DNA from: Phragmites australis
Taxonomy: Eukaryota > Streptophyta > Magnoliopsida > Poales > Poaceae
Reading direction: 5' to 3'
NCBI RefSeq assembly: GCF_958298935.1
Contig: NC_084929.1
Span: forward strand, 28,523,501 to 28,587,500
DNA: 64,000 bases
A program made the translations under genes and the position numbers. A model generated the notes under the pieces. It was given only the letters and a program-made list of their open reading frames with translations. It had not been told where the DNA came from and made no database searches. Of the stretch, positions 37,653 to 49,211 are shown piece by piece (the stretch's first letter is position 1; the number at the start of each line of letters is the position of its first letter).

Positions 37653-38100
37653 ACTTGGCGAAGTCAGGCTTTATCTAGCACCAAAGTAGAGAGAAAAAAC
37701 AATCATGTTATTTTTCAGTCAACCGGTTTTAACCTTTCGGTCGAGTTCTGAGCGTCCACAGGTTGTTTTCTTCCTTAGCCTAACGTGCTTTTGGCTTATG
37801 TTGACGCCTTCGCTTACCGTCCACCTCTACTGTCTTCGGTATTAGGAACACCGTCGGATTCGCATGCCAATATCTCTGTCGTACTTAATCTCTCTATTTT
37901 GAAACTTCGGTCTACCGGTATAAGCCCACCGGCCATCCTTTGCTATCTGCGGCTGGTGACATCTGCGACGCCTTACCGCTCTACCGCTGCACTTGCTTAC
38001 TCCGCCGAAGTCCCTCGCTCCCAAATCAATCCCGACACTAACCTGTGCCAGTGGCCGCCGTTCTTAGTCGCGTGACATCGATCTCGTTTTCAAACGCAGG
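37653..38100 (+). other. Probable retroelement leader between LTR and gene promoter
   Basis: No domain is recognised. The position right after an LTR and primer-like site suggests untranslated leader of the same element. The junction with host promoter sequence is not visible; I place it near 38,100 because composition changes to GC-rich there. Confidence 0.35.
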
Positions 38101-38606
38101 ATCATTAGTAGGTGTTTAAAAATAAAACTGGTATCGCGCGCCCGCGCAGCCACGGGGGCACGCCCCCGCCCTAGCTCGCGCCCGCTAACCTTCCCCCCTC
38201 CTCGCAGGCTCGCACTCGCACCACAATCACACGAGCAGACAGGCACCAACTCCCTTTCTGCCTTTCGCTTTCACTGCTCACCATTTCCCGTCCTTGCCAC
38301 CCTCTGCCACGGACCTTTGCAGAAAGAAAGGCACAACCAAAGACGAACCGCTTCCACCACCACACGAGCCGCACAAAAGCGCGCGGCCGGGAGGCGGGAC
38401 AAAGCAACGCGGCAGCTTGTACTGCCGACTGCAGCTCCCCTTCCAGCCCCCGGCCGAGCGCTCGCAAAGTGCGGAGCCGCCCTTCGCTCGTGCGCTCTCT
38501 CTCTCTCTCTCTCTCTCTCTGAGCTCACTCCCTCCAGGGCGTGTACGTCGCGCCTGTCCGAGGCGGGCGCTAGGTACGTACGGCCCGACGCTCGTGCGCG
38601 GACGAC
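38100..38606 (+). promoter_or_regulatory. Proximal promoter / 5' leader of the BEL1-like gene
   Basis: GC-rich sequence typical of the 5' end of grass transcription-factor genes. A weak TATA-like 'tttaaaaataaaac' lies at about 38,115-38,128. A (CT)13 tract occupies 38,495-38,520, such pyrimidine tracts being frequent in plant 5' leaders and targets of GAGA-binding (BBR/BPC) proteins. Whether a leader intron exists cannot be told from sequence alone. Frames running through this region are not in the BELL reading frame. Confidence 0.5.
38495..38520 (+). repeat. (CT)13 microsatellite in the 5' leader
   Basis: Thirteen uninterrupted CT units 87 bp upstream of the start codon at 38,607. Confidence 0.9.
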
Positions 38607-41600
38607 ATGTCCTCAACGGCGGGCGGCGGATACGGGGGCGGCGGCGAGCACCAGCACCAGCACCAGCACCAGCACCAGCACCTGCTGCTCGGGCAGGCCA
38701 CGGGGCAGCTCTACCACGTGCCGCAGCACAGCCGGCGCGAGAAGCTGCGGTTCCCGCCCGACCCGGCCGACTCGTCACCCCCGCTTGGCGCGTGGCCGGC
38801 GCCGGCGCCGTTCTACTCCTACGCGTCCTCGTCGACGTCGTCCTACTCGCCGCACAGCCCGACGCTGGCGCACCCTCACGCGCAGTTCGTCGCACACGCG
38901 CTGCCGATCGGCGGGGCCCCAGATCCCGAGCCAGAACTTCGCGCTCTCGCTGTCCTCGGCGTCCTCGAACCCTCCGTCTGCTCCGCAAAGGCAGCTCGGC
39001 GCCGGGGCCGTCACGGGGCCGTACGGGCCCTTCACGGGGTACGCGGCAGTGCTCGGCCGATCCAGGTTCCTGGGGCCCGCGCAGAAGCTGCTCGAGGAGA
39101 TCTGCGACGTGGGCGGACGGCCCGCGCAGGTGGGCCGGCGCCCTGACGAGGGTTTGCTCGACATGGACGACATGGATGCGGCGGGGGACGTGGACCATGA
39201 CATGGACGGCGGTGACCGCGCCGCCGCTGAGGCAGTCACTGTCTCCGGCGCCGAGCAGCAGTGGAGGAAGACCAGGCTCATCTCCCTCATGGAAGACGTG
39301 AGTTAATCACTATGATCTGTATTTGGCTCTTCGTTTCTTGATCTTTCGAAGAAAAACTTGTCTTTTTTTTTGCTTCTGTGTGGTAATTATTTCTTCTTCG
39401 TGGAGAAGAATCTAACAAACACCTCATGGTCACATCATTGATGCTACAGCCTGTATGAATCTTTATTTACTGTGCTGGCAGCCTGGCACAGCTAATTTCT
39501 TGTGCTTATGATTTGATGATAGTATATATGGATTGCGATTTGAGTTCTTTTGGATATGTTTCTTTGGTCACTATATGTTTCAAATCATTGTTTTGCACTG
39601 TTGATGTTGAGCAGTTTCTATTCCTCTTTATTTTTCCCAACTTGTTTCAATTCAAAAGACTAGGAACTTCTTGCGAAGTTCATGATAAAAAAAAAGGGTT
39701 AATTAGATTCATGCCATTATAAATTGGGTCCATGCCATTACAAATCTTCTGAAAATTGGATCCATGCTATTACAAATCTCCTGAAAATTGAATTCATGCC
39801 ATTACAAATCTCCTGAAACTGGATTATGCCATTACGAGATGTGACTGATTTATAACGGTAATGACCTGGATATAATTTTAAGAGATTTGTAATGACATGT
39901 TTCCAAATACTGGATTTGTAATGGCATATTTCAAAACTGTGATATTTATAATGGCATGAATCTAATTAACCCTAAAAAAATAGGACAGCAATTCGTGAAC
40001 ATGAAATTGGAACAGCTAAATTCCGCAGGATTATCTAGGTTTATTCCATTGAAATTAGTAGCTTTTCAATGTTACTGCTTGATGAGATTCCTAGAGTTCT
40101 TGTCTTCTATATGCAGCAGTGTAAGCTGCAGAAACATTCTGTTTATCTGGTCACCATTTTTTGTTAAAAAAAAAATCTTTTGCCCACGGTGTTAATTTAG
40201 CCCATGCGAAGTATTGAATAGCATCCTAATTGCTTGATTAGGATAGACATGCTTTGGTGAAGTCTTTCCTAGTGGGGGACACAATATTACTACATGTCCC
40301 ATCCTGAATTTCCTTGAGTTATTGGCTGCACTCACTTGTTAAGGCCAAATTTTGGGTGTCCCAACTTCTAACACAACTACATACAACCTTGCAGGTTTGC
40401 AAGCGATACAAACAGTACTATCAGCAGCTACAAGCTGTGATCTCCTCGTTTGAGACCGTTGCGGGGCTGAGCAATGCGGCCCCCTTTGCTTCCATGGCTC
40501 TTCAGACAATGGCAAAGCATTTCAAGTTTCTGAAGGGCATGATTCTAAGCCAACTGCGTAACACGAGTAAGGTTGCCACCAATGATGGTATAGACAAGGA
40601 GGATATAGCAAACTTTGTGCTCATGGGAGGTGGCGCAGGCCTCCTTAGGGGAAACAGCACGAATGCGTTCAACCAGCCTCACAACATATGGAGGCCGCAA
40701 AGGGGGCTTCCTGAGCGCGCAGTGTCCGTTCTTCGCTCATGGCTGTTCGAACACTTCTTACATCCGTAAGTATGTGTGTGTGTGTGTGTGTATATATATC
40801 TTCTGATCTTGTTGTGTCTGAAGTAATTCGGAGTTCAGGCGCGGAGCACAATTATTAAGGTTATGCAATTTCGAAATTACTATGTTATGGTGCATAGGTG
40901 CATTGGACAAGTGTTTATCTATTGGGTAGCACTGACATGACATGTCATGATGATATGCTGCTTGCCCAACATGATCACGATTCCTGTTAGTGAGAGAATC
41001 ATGCATATATAGATCCGAGATATAGGATAAATGCCTAGATAGTTCCAACCAAAGCAACAGCTAAAATTTATTTGCTTTATCGAAAGCTTCTACTGTATTA
41101 TTTTCATGTGCATGGACTAGAATTGAGATTTTGCTTGTGATAAGTGCACAATAGCCACTACTTTCCCTGCATATGTTTAGCAGATAAAAGTGTGCTGTAA
41201 AATTTCATCTAAGGGAGTTATCAACCGTGAATAATTTTTATTCCACCACAAACGTTGTTGCTGATTCATTACTGTCTGATTGCTTATTCATTTCTGTCAG
41301 TTATGAATGACTTTGAACTATCATTAGATGCCTTTTGTTTTGGATTTCCACATGGGGCCAACTTGTTATTAATTCATCGTCATCTAACTCATCTTGTTGT
41401 ACAACATGGAAACTGCTTTATTTGCGACCAGCACTTAACGCCTACCAACTTGAAGAAATGAAAGGGGAAAAAATGAAATTCATGCACCTATCAAATTCTA
41501 ATGTACTGCTGTCATTATATAGGTGCCTTTTATGTTTGGTGGTATTGGTTGATAGTAATATCGGATGGAATTAAACTGCCAGGGTACTAATCACCTTGTT

Positions 41601-42759
41601 TGTTACACGGTCCCTCTTATGTTAATGTCCTTCTGGAGTGGATGCAAGCAAACTAATTTAAATTTGACCAATCAAAATCACGACGATCAATTAGATCATG
41701 CATATGAGAATGATGAGTATATTTGCTTTTAAAAGGTCTTTTTTAATATTTTTGTTTTACTATATTTACGAATATATCGCAATAGAAAGTCGTTTTGCTT
41801 AAGAGATTGCCAATGTGATGTTCTTTTGTTTTGTTAGTGGACTAAAGCTTTGTATCAGAATTGGAGTTCAGTTTTGCTACACCATTCTCAATCTCATGTT
41901 TGGCATTTACTTTCCAGGTACCCGACAGATAGTGACAAGCAGATGCTGGCTAAACAGACAGGCTTAACAAGGAACCAGGTAAGTAATTAACCTTGTTTCC
42001 AATTTTTTTGCGTTAAGAAACCAATTATATTGCTGCTCATTTTCAACCTTGTCAATAGTCAACAAAATATTGCATTGTCAAATGCTCCATCTGTAAAATA
42101 AATAAAAATACTGTCTAACTTTTGAAACATAATTATGTCCCTGATAAGCTTGAAATTTCATTGAGCAGGTGTCAAACTGGTTTATCAATGCAAGGGTGAG
42201 GCTCTGGAAGCCAATGGTGGAAGAAATTCACAACCTGGAGATGCGGCAGTTGCAAAAGAACTCATCTCTCGAAAAGAATCAGCTCGGAATGCAGCAAACA
42301 CAACATTCTTCGGACAGCAGTGGGAAGCCTTCTGATCCTTCAAGCTCTCAACGGGGGCAAAGCAGCGGCATGACAAGGAACCTCAGTTCCCCGGCCTCCC
42401 GGCACATCCAAGGCGAGCTATCCCATATGCCCCATGACATGTCAGAACAGGTGAGCTTTGCATACAACGGGCTGGCCACGCACAACAGCCTTGCACTGTC
42501 ACATCCCCAGCAAGCTGAAGGAGTCGGCGCTGCCGTCGGTGGCGCCATTGGCGGTGGTGTGTCGCTCACCCTCGGCCTTCACCAGAACAACCGGACCTAC
42601 ATCGCCGAGCCCCTTCCAGCTGCTCTCCCGCTTAACCTCGCGCACCGTTTCGGGCTGGAGGATGTGAGCGACGCCTATGTGATGGGATCATTCGGAGGCC
42701 AGGATCGGCATTTCACCAAGGAGATTGGTGGCCATTTGGTCCATGATTTCGTTGGTTGA
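38607..42759 (+). CDS. BEL1-like homeodomain (BELL/TALE) transcription factor, four exons, +1 frameshift in exon 1
   Basis: Exons: 38,607-39,297, 40,395-40,765, 41,918-41,978 (the 61-bp exon typical of BELL genes) and 42,169-42,759, all with GT/AG introns. Allowing for one shift at 38,913-38,920 the product is 570 residues. In order: (HQ)n tract and [13 protein letters not shown] near the N-terminus; SKY box around 140-170 ([10 protein letters not shown]...[12 protein letters not shown]); BELL domain about 222-290 ([15 protein letters not shown]...); TALE homeodomain about 331-392 with the PYP loop and [22 protein letters not shown] (ZIBEL-type) motif at 505-511; C-terminal VHDFVG. BELL proteins act in the nucleus as heterodimers with KNOX proteins in meristem and organ-boundary patterning. 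The ATG at 38,607 is chosen because that frame carries the conserved N-terminal motif. Upstream and downstream parts of exon 1 are in different frames; as read, the protein would lose everything after residue about 103. Either a base error in GGGGCCCC or a true null allele explains this. The subclade within BELL is not assigned. Confidence 0.9.
38646..38682 (+). repeat. Coding hexanucleotide repeat (CACCAG)n
   Basis: About five to six CACCAG units encode an alternating His-Gln tract ([11 protein letters not shown]) near the N-terminus of the BELL protein. Length polymorphism is likely. Confidence 0.85.
38913..38920 (+). other. Frameshift site in BELL exon 1
   Basis: In frame up to here the sequence reads ...AHALPIGG; from 38,914 one base over it reads [18 protein letters not shown] and on through the SKY box to the splice donor without a stop. 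One extra G or C in GGGGCCCC accounts for the change. Without it exon 1 is open from the ATG to the donor (690 bp, phase 0). Confidence 0.85.
39695..39973. mobile_element. MITE in intron 1 with perfect 30-bp terminal inverted repeats
   Basis: 39,695-39,724 is the exact reverse complement of 39,944-39,973; the ends begin AGGGTTAATTAGATTCATGC. A-runs flank both sides, so the target duplication is probably poly(A) of about 7-9 bp. Inside, the left arm holds three to four direct repeats of about 36 bp around 'catgccattacaaatctcctga', with inverted counterparts in the right arm. 279 bp, non-coding. Superfamily is uncertain (Mutator-like or hAT-like by the long duplication). Confidence 0.9.
40771..40798. 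repeat. (TG)n(TA)n microsatellite at the start of intron 2
   Basis: Begins within 6-8 bp of the intron 2 splice donor (CC|GTAAGT at 40,765/40,766). Likely length-polymorphic. Confidence 0.85.
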
Positions 42760-43007
42760 TCAAGGCTGGTAGGAGGATCTCCATGCGGAGGTGAAATTCA
42801 CATGTATTGTACTAGAATTAGGATCCAGGAATGGTGTCAATATTTGACAATGTGGGGGTTAATAGATGGGAGGGCATGACCATACCTTTGATTGAAGACT
42901 TGTTGTAGTGTTGTACCCTGTTTGTTCTAATCTCAGATGATTAAGCCTTGTTAACATGTACTATTCCTTTGACATGCAATTGGAGCGATCCCTGATTCCT
43001 AGTGGCA

Positions 43008-43013
43008 AATAAA
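43008..43013 (+). terminator. Candidate polyadenylation signal of the BEL1-like gene
   Basis: AATAAA lies 249 bp after the stop codon at 42,757-42,759, a usual distance for a plant 3' UTR. The cleavage site is not determinable here. Confidence 0.5.
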
Positions 43014-43076
43014 GGGTTCTTGAATTCTCCATCAGGCTGAAATGGTTGTCACAATAATTTACAGCATAGTTAGCCC

Positions 43077-43222
43077 TCAATATGACTGGGTAGCCTTCAT
43101 TGTGTAGCCCTCAATATGACTGGGTAGCCTTATCTTCATGCTACACAGTTAGCCTTTCCGTGAACTTAATATGACTGGGTAGCCTTATCTTCATGCTGCA
43201 TAGTTAGCCTTTCCGTGAACTC
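43077..43222. repeat. Tandem repeat downstream of the BEL1-like gene (55-bp unit)
   Basis: 43,113-43,167 and 43,168-43,222 are two head-to-tail 55-bp copies with about three differences. Their core 'aatatgactgggtagcctt' occurs once more just upstream (about 43,079). Confidence 0.85.
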
Positions 43223-45222
43223 CATTAAACTAAGAAAGCAGTGGCAGTATTAATTTGTGCCAGATCTTGCATCCTTAGATGGAGTAGCCTCCTAAAGCTT
43301 GGACAGGCCATGATTTGACCATCAGCTAACCTTCCAGTGCTGAACTTGTCATCACTCTAACACCACCCGTTAAGGCTCAGCTGTGCCTTTTGTAGGCTAG
43401 CTTTTGCCTTGATCAGTGCACTAAACAACTGGCCAATTAGCTAGCAGTGGACATGGGCAATGTCATGATCAACCTGTCCTGGGATGTCATTTTTTTTTCA
43501 CCTTTCCCCAGGGTAAAAAAGCCCATGTTACCTGGGATCAGTTATCCATGGCCCTTGGTCTTGCAGCTGCTGATTTGACGTACGCTTTGGCGAGTAGAAT
43601 AACAGCCGGGGGCTCCATGCACACTCTTTTTGCGTGGAGGGAATCCATGCACGTCACTGACTACTGCTGCTGCTGCTTCTCCGAAAAGTAAACCAGTGCT
43701 CTTGTTTAAAAAGGGCGCTGTTGAAAACTTTCTTTTTTTTCCAGGCTCTAGTGTAGTGGTGCATGCATGGGCAGATAATTGCTCTCTGATTGTGCATGCC
43801 TACTGAATGAGTATGATGCGCTGCCTTTCTCCTTCATGGATAAAGCAGGGAGTATGAGGAGGGTTATCATTGCCACTCATGGAAGGGAAGGGGAGCTGGA
43901 GTTTGTAATAAGCATAGAGCTTCACGCATCTCTGTGTGTGTACATGGAGAGGAAAGGCTGCCAAGACATTCCAGTTCTTGCAGTTGTAGACCTGGAGTTT
44001 TTGACTTGAAGACGAGAACACTCACTCTCTTGTCAAATCGGAATCACGTTAACTCATATCAGTACTGCGCGAGCTGTAAGCATCTTTCAGCAGAGACGCG
44101 TTGGGTATCTGAGTACGGTGCAATGGAGCTGCAGTAGTAGTATTTTGGAGAGGAGAAAAGGTAGTCTATACCTTATGATGGAACGAAGAGGGCCAGTTCA
44201 GGTGCTTTGTTCCATTTGTCGTCGAATTTTCTTCGGTCCAGAATCGATAGCTTACATTAACATTTCATAAATCTCTTCAATTGTTGTGCAAGTGTGGAGA
44301 CTAGAGAGATATTATCTTTTGGCAGTGTACATACTACTAGCACCGCACAGTACCTAGACGGCATCTTTTACACTCTGGCAGCGAACAATTGAAGAATACT
44401 GGTAAACCTTTGCGTGCTTCCTTCTCTGATCAGCAGTGCCAGCTTCTTCTTCTTTTAACGCAAGACCTTTCCTTATTTCTTCTCCATTTTATTTATTAAC
44501 CATGGAAGGATCGGAGGTGCATGGGTCACAGAAGCATAGAAGTGGCAAAGTGCCTAAAGCTAAAGGCCAATGGTCTATTCTTAACCTAATCTGCGCTGCG
44601 GCACGTAGTGGGTTCTCGTTAAGCATATGTTCTTTCCACTCTTAAGATATGGCTGAGCCGATCTGACGAACCGGCTCTGGATTTGCCTTCGCCACTTTTA
44701 ACGAGATCGATGCTCGTGGCTCTCGGCTTTTGTTTGTCTAATCCGAGTGGCCATCTCCTCTCCTCCTCCTGCTGCCGCGGCTGTCACCACCACCTCTCGT
44801 GCTTTCGCCTTGGAAATGACATGTTCTACTGTTCCCGCATAGAATAATTGCTTTTCTTGGGAAATGCGATGCGAGTGGCAGCAGGCAGGCAGGCAGGCAC
44901 GCAATGAACCGAACTGGAGTGCAAGGAAGCGTTGAAGTGGATTGGATGGGCTTTTGCATCATGCATCCCCTCACCTCACCTCACCTCACCTCACCTCTTG
45001 CTCTGACCTACAGTTCTGTCTGCAGTACCGCTAGCCTCAGCCTGCATGGATAGATAAATAAGTCACGGACTCACGGTACTCATAGCCTTTTTCTAAAGAA
45101 AAGTAATTGTTCAGTTTGTTGGGTTTGTAGGTCGGCAAAGAAGGCTACGTAGCGGTTTCCTTGGGTTAATACGGTTTCCTTGGCCGTAGTGAGGAGCTTG
45201 AGACGGTGTCCATGGCTGTGAT
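43223..45222. other. Intergenic, low-copy in appearance
   Basis: No coding region is supported. Small simple repeats: (GCAG)n at 44,881-44,898 and (CTCAC)n at about 44,970-44,997. Frames present are short and without domains. Confidence 0.45.
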
Positions 45223-45912
45223 TAGGGCTGTGAAACTCCCACCGAACCGAACCTTCTAACTCGGTTTTTACGGTTTTCGGTTTGGTTTACAGGAACATTG
45301 GTTTCAAAACCTTCGGTTTTTTGGGTACTAATCAGCTGAAAACCAGAAAACCCGAGTTGCCTGTTGGAGCGCACTGCTGCCGTGCTGGGCTGCTGCAGTG
45401 CTACTGCTACCTGCTGGAGTGCTAGGCGCGAGCGTGCAGCGTGCTGGTGGTTGACTATTGTGTCTTGTTTGCTGACAAATATTTTTTATATACATATATG
45501 CATGCATAAACATGTGATATGACATATTTGTATATACATATATGCATATTTGCTGATAAGGTAATATGCCATACTGATCATTGATCAATGTCTGTATATA
45601 TGCATGCACAACATACATATAGTGCTAGGAAAATTTATGTACTAAACATAAGAATTCATGCATGCAATGTTCAAGATTTATACTAACATTTTGTGACTGT
45701 GTTTAGTTAGTCTAGAATTTATGTTTTCCAATTCATATTAATTTTGGTAGAAATAGTATTAATTGATACTAAATTAAAATAATTTGATATTTACCGATCT
45801 TAAACCGTGTTCTAGAAAAACACTATATTAACCGAAGCAACAAAACTATATTATATAGAACTACCGTATACATCGACCTGAATTAGCCGAATTAACCGAA
45901 TAAATAGCCCCA
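45223..45912. mobile_element. Non-autonomous hAT-like element
   Basis: The left end is TAGGGCTGTGAAA, an hAT-type terminus. The right end ...AATAGCCCCA reads inward TGGGGCTATT. Flanking 8-mers GCTGTGAT (45,215-45,222) and GCTGAGAT (45,913-45,920) agree at seven of eight positions, the hAT 8-bp duplication. Inside, CCGAACCG / CGGTT motifs occur in inverted orientation near both ends. 690 bp, no transposase. Confidence 0.7.
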
Positions 45913-45920
45913 GCTGAGAT

Positions 45921-46289
45921 CGTTGGTGAGGGCATATATACCTGAATTTATCAAAAACCATGCCTGAATTTTGACCATAATCGTAAGGCAAAATATTTGA
46001 TACAAATGGTCCCTTTGTTGCAACAGTGCGCACAATGAACGCCAGCTACCGGATCCTGATCTAGTGGCTCTCGTCTTTTCATGAGCGGAGATCCCCTTAA
46101 TCTCATTTAAGCACATTTATGAGAAATCGCCTGCATGGAAATGAAAATCTCGCAAAAGACGACCTACTCGACACACCTCAGCCCACACGCCAATTCCTCT
46201 TGCCTAACTCAGAAAAAGTTTTGAAGAGGGCGTAGTCACTCATCCTAACTTGGGTTCTTAAGCATCTCCAGCGACTAAGGTTCAAAATT
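45921..46289. other. Short non-genic stretch
   Basis: Nothing recognised between the hAT-like element and the copia LTR. The boundary on the right is uncertain. Confidence 0.35.
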
Positions 46290-47705
46290 CGACAGTTACC
46301 GAGCGGTAACGGACCTTATCACTTCGAACCGATTTTGAAATACAAACAGTTATCTAGTTTGAATTGAAAAAATTCAAATCTTGGAAAAATAAAAAAATCC
46401 AAAAAATCCATAAAAAACTAGAGACAATTCTAAGACTATCTGTGAAATTTCTTCTATCTAAAATAAAAGAATGTATTTTTTTTAAAAAAAAATAACGTTT
46501 GCATTAAGAAAAAAAATCTATAAGAAACTAGAAGCAATTTTTTTAGAAACTAGAGGCAATTTTTTCAATTCCAGAGAGAGTTGTATTTAGCTTGGATGGC
46601 TGAGGATTGCTCACCGAATAGTCCGGTGATAGATTGATAAGTACCGGAGTAATTTACACAGAGAAGATGTTGGCTCGAATGGCTAAAATATACTCACCAG
46701 AATGTCTGGTGATGATGTTGCAGTATACACCGGAGTGTTTGGTGTTCATAGTAGCTTGAGTGAGGTTCTAACGGCTAGTTTGTGAGAGTGTACTCACTGG
46801 ATGATCCAATGTTAGTACTACTGTTCTCATCGGATCAACCGGTGTTAACAGCTTTCAGAACTGATGGGTTAATGGTTAGTGCGCGGGTTTGAGGCTATAA
46901 ATACCCCTTCACTCAGTTATTTGATGGTGTGGCACGCAGCTGGAGTTCAGAGAAGTCTTTATACACCTGAGAAGACATCCAAGCCACCAAGGTGCTTAAA
47001 GTGATTATACAAGGCAATTAGGCATAAAATTAGAGAGTGATTAGTGCTTATTGGCTTAAAGGGTGTGTTGTTAGGTGATTGCTGCCTAGAGAGTGGATCA
47101 AAGAATGATCCAAGATTGTAGTTCTTGGTATGTCGGCGCCTTGGAGTCTTGGTGACTCGCTGACAATTTGAGCCAGAGTTGCTCAAGCTTATTGACCCTC
47201 CAACTTGATGTGGAGCGGTGACGAGAAGTGTGTACGGGGACGCGGAGACCATTGCCTTGGTGGCTCAAGCTCCGAAGTGATGACGACGGTGAGGAACCGG
47301 AAGATAGGCTAGTGGTGAGACCTTGCCTTGGTGGCTCATCCGGGTGGATATCTTGTCTTTGTGACTTAGTGGTTCAAGAGCCATGACTGGGTGCCGACCG
47401 GGAACATATTTTTTGTGGAGCTCCAACGTAGACTAGGGGTGACATTCATGCCATCATATAATAGGAAAAAAAATTCTTGTGCCGAGTTTGTACTCTCTAC
47501 CTTATTTATGTTTCCGCATTTACTTACTTGCAATTTACTTTCTTAGATAGGTTGCAAGCGTTTTGATCGGTAGAGTAGACACACTAGAAAAACCTAGAGC
47601 ATATTTAGATAGAAATTGATATAGGTTTATCTTTTGTTGTTTTTGGAGCCAAAATAGTTCCAAGTGTCATAATTCACCCCCTCTTAGGATGTCACCGATC
47701 CCTAC
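46290..47705 (+). repeat. Ty1/copia (SIRE/Maximus-like) LTR, plus strand
   Basis: The right end carries the family signature 'aattcaccccctcttagg' (about 47,670) and closes with CTACA at 47,705. A TATA box (GCTATAAATACCCC) lies at about 46,893-46,907. U3 holds CACCGAATAGTCCGGTG-type motifs between 46,610 and 46,860. No primer-binding site follows, so it is a solo or broken LTR. The left end is approximate. Confidence 0.6.
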
Positions 47706-48261
47706 ACCGGACTAAAAACTTTAAGCAAAAGATTTTGTGATTTTCACCAATATTGCATATAGGAGCAAGCATTTGATATGAATTCTTTTGCATATTTGGG
47801 ATTGAACGAATTATAAGCATGATTATAAAGTTCTCACAAAAATATGCTACTTCAAATTGCTCATATTTGCAATAAAGAGGTTTTTAATTACTTGCAATAA
47901 AAACACATTTTCGCAAGTCGTTTTCATGCTATGATGTTGAATGCATGAATTAAGAACAAGTTACCAATGAAAAGGCATTGGATTAATATAGTAGATCATT
48001 GTTCACCCTTGTTTAGCTTTACTTTGATATGGTCCTTGTTTATAATTCCAATTAAAATTGAAGGAAATAATCTTCTTCATAAATACCAATTGAAATAGTG
48101 AGCTTCTTCATGAAAATCTAATTGAAATGATATTCTATTTGGAAGAGCCTTCATTATGATTAACCCAATCTTCAAATGCATCTCTATTGCATATAAAACT
48201 CATTTAAGTACAATTTGGTCCCTAAACTCATTAGGTTTAAAAAGGTTAGTGAAACCTCATC
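47706..48261 (-). other. AT-rich non-coding part of the minus-strand copia-type element
   Basis: AT-rich, no frame of interest. It resembles in character the stretch beyond the nested solo LTR (49,549 onward), and the TCATC duplication shows the two were contiguous. Confidence 0.4.
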
Positions 48262-48318
48262 TGTCGGTGGATGAACACCGCAAGCGGGGATCTTGAGGGA
48301 CCCCCTTTGAGATTCGAC

Positions 48319-48335
48319 GGGGGGGGGGGGGGGGG
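48319..48335. repeat. Poly-G run (17 G)
   Basis: Lies at a position where copy A (about 35,594) has a normal mixed sequence, so it is an expansion specific to copy B. Prone to slippage and G-quadruplex formation. Confidence 0.85.
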
Positions 48336-49211
48336 CTGATTCTGGATCTACCTCGTACGTGGGGTTAATGCGAATGTATGAGATCTAGGCGGGACGGATG
48401 ATCGTCGGCTAGTAGGAGTAAATGCGTAAGGGATTTAGACAGGTTCGGGCCGCACAGAGCGTAATACCCTACTCCTGTGTGTCTGATGTGCTATTAATGC
48501 TCTTGGAATGCCTTTCTCTGGATCTCTGTGTTACAAGATTTTTTGGTCTATCTATCAAGTCTTAAGCTTCGGTCTTCAAGTGCCGATCTCTTTGAACTTG
48601 CTGAACTTCTAACTTGTTCAACCTCTGCTGAACCTCAACATCTAGCTTCTATTTAGCCTCCAGTTGTCTTTCTACGAAGTGCTCCCCCTTTTTATCCTAT
48701 TGGGGGGAGGCTTGGCGTGCCCAGACCGGGGGCACAAGTTTCTGTAAGCTATAAATGGAAAGCAACCATTATAGGTCTACAGTTTGATGTTACAGGGGTT
48801 GAAAATACGCCATTCGGTCGATCCAGTCGGTCATTACGCCCCAACTTTAGCAGGTGCAGGGAGGGCCCACCGGCCAGCCGCTGAATATCCCCGCATGCCC
48901 GTTCAGTTAGAGTGGGTCTGACACGATCTGACGCGGTAGGGCGACAGGTGATACGCCTCGAGCCCATCAACGATATCCTCAAGCCGTCTTCTTTTATGGG
49001 CCCCGCAGGGTGACGTGCGATGGGACTCGTCGCATTAATTGCCCCCATGCCTTCCTGCCAGGTGGTGGTAGGGACTGACGTACTCAGTATGACAGACGCG
49101 GGGGGAGTGGTTGGATGTGACCGGCCACACTCCTCTTTAAATGCAGCATCAGGCTTCCCACCGATTGACACCTCACTATGGAGCCCTTTCATGGTCCACC
49201 GGTAAGGGGCT

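Noticed and set aside
38271..39301. Frames of over 300 residues on both strands across BELL exon 1
   Set aside because: Shadows of the GC-rich exon. Only the frames that carry [13 protein letters not shown] (5' part) and the SKY box (3' part) match the family.
49178..49178. Assigning the two 1.29-kb solo LTRs to a named family
   Set aside because: LTR sequence alone, without internal genes or a reference search, does not allow a reliable family name.
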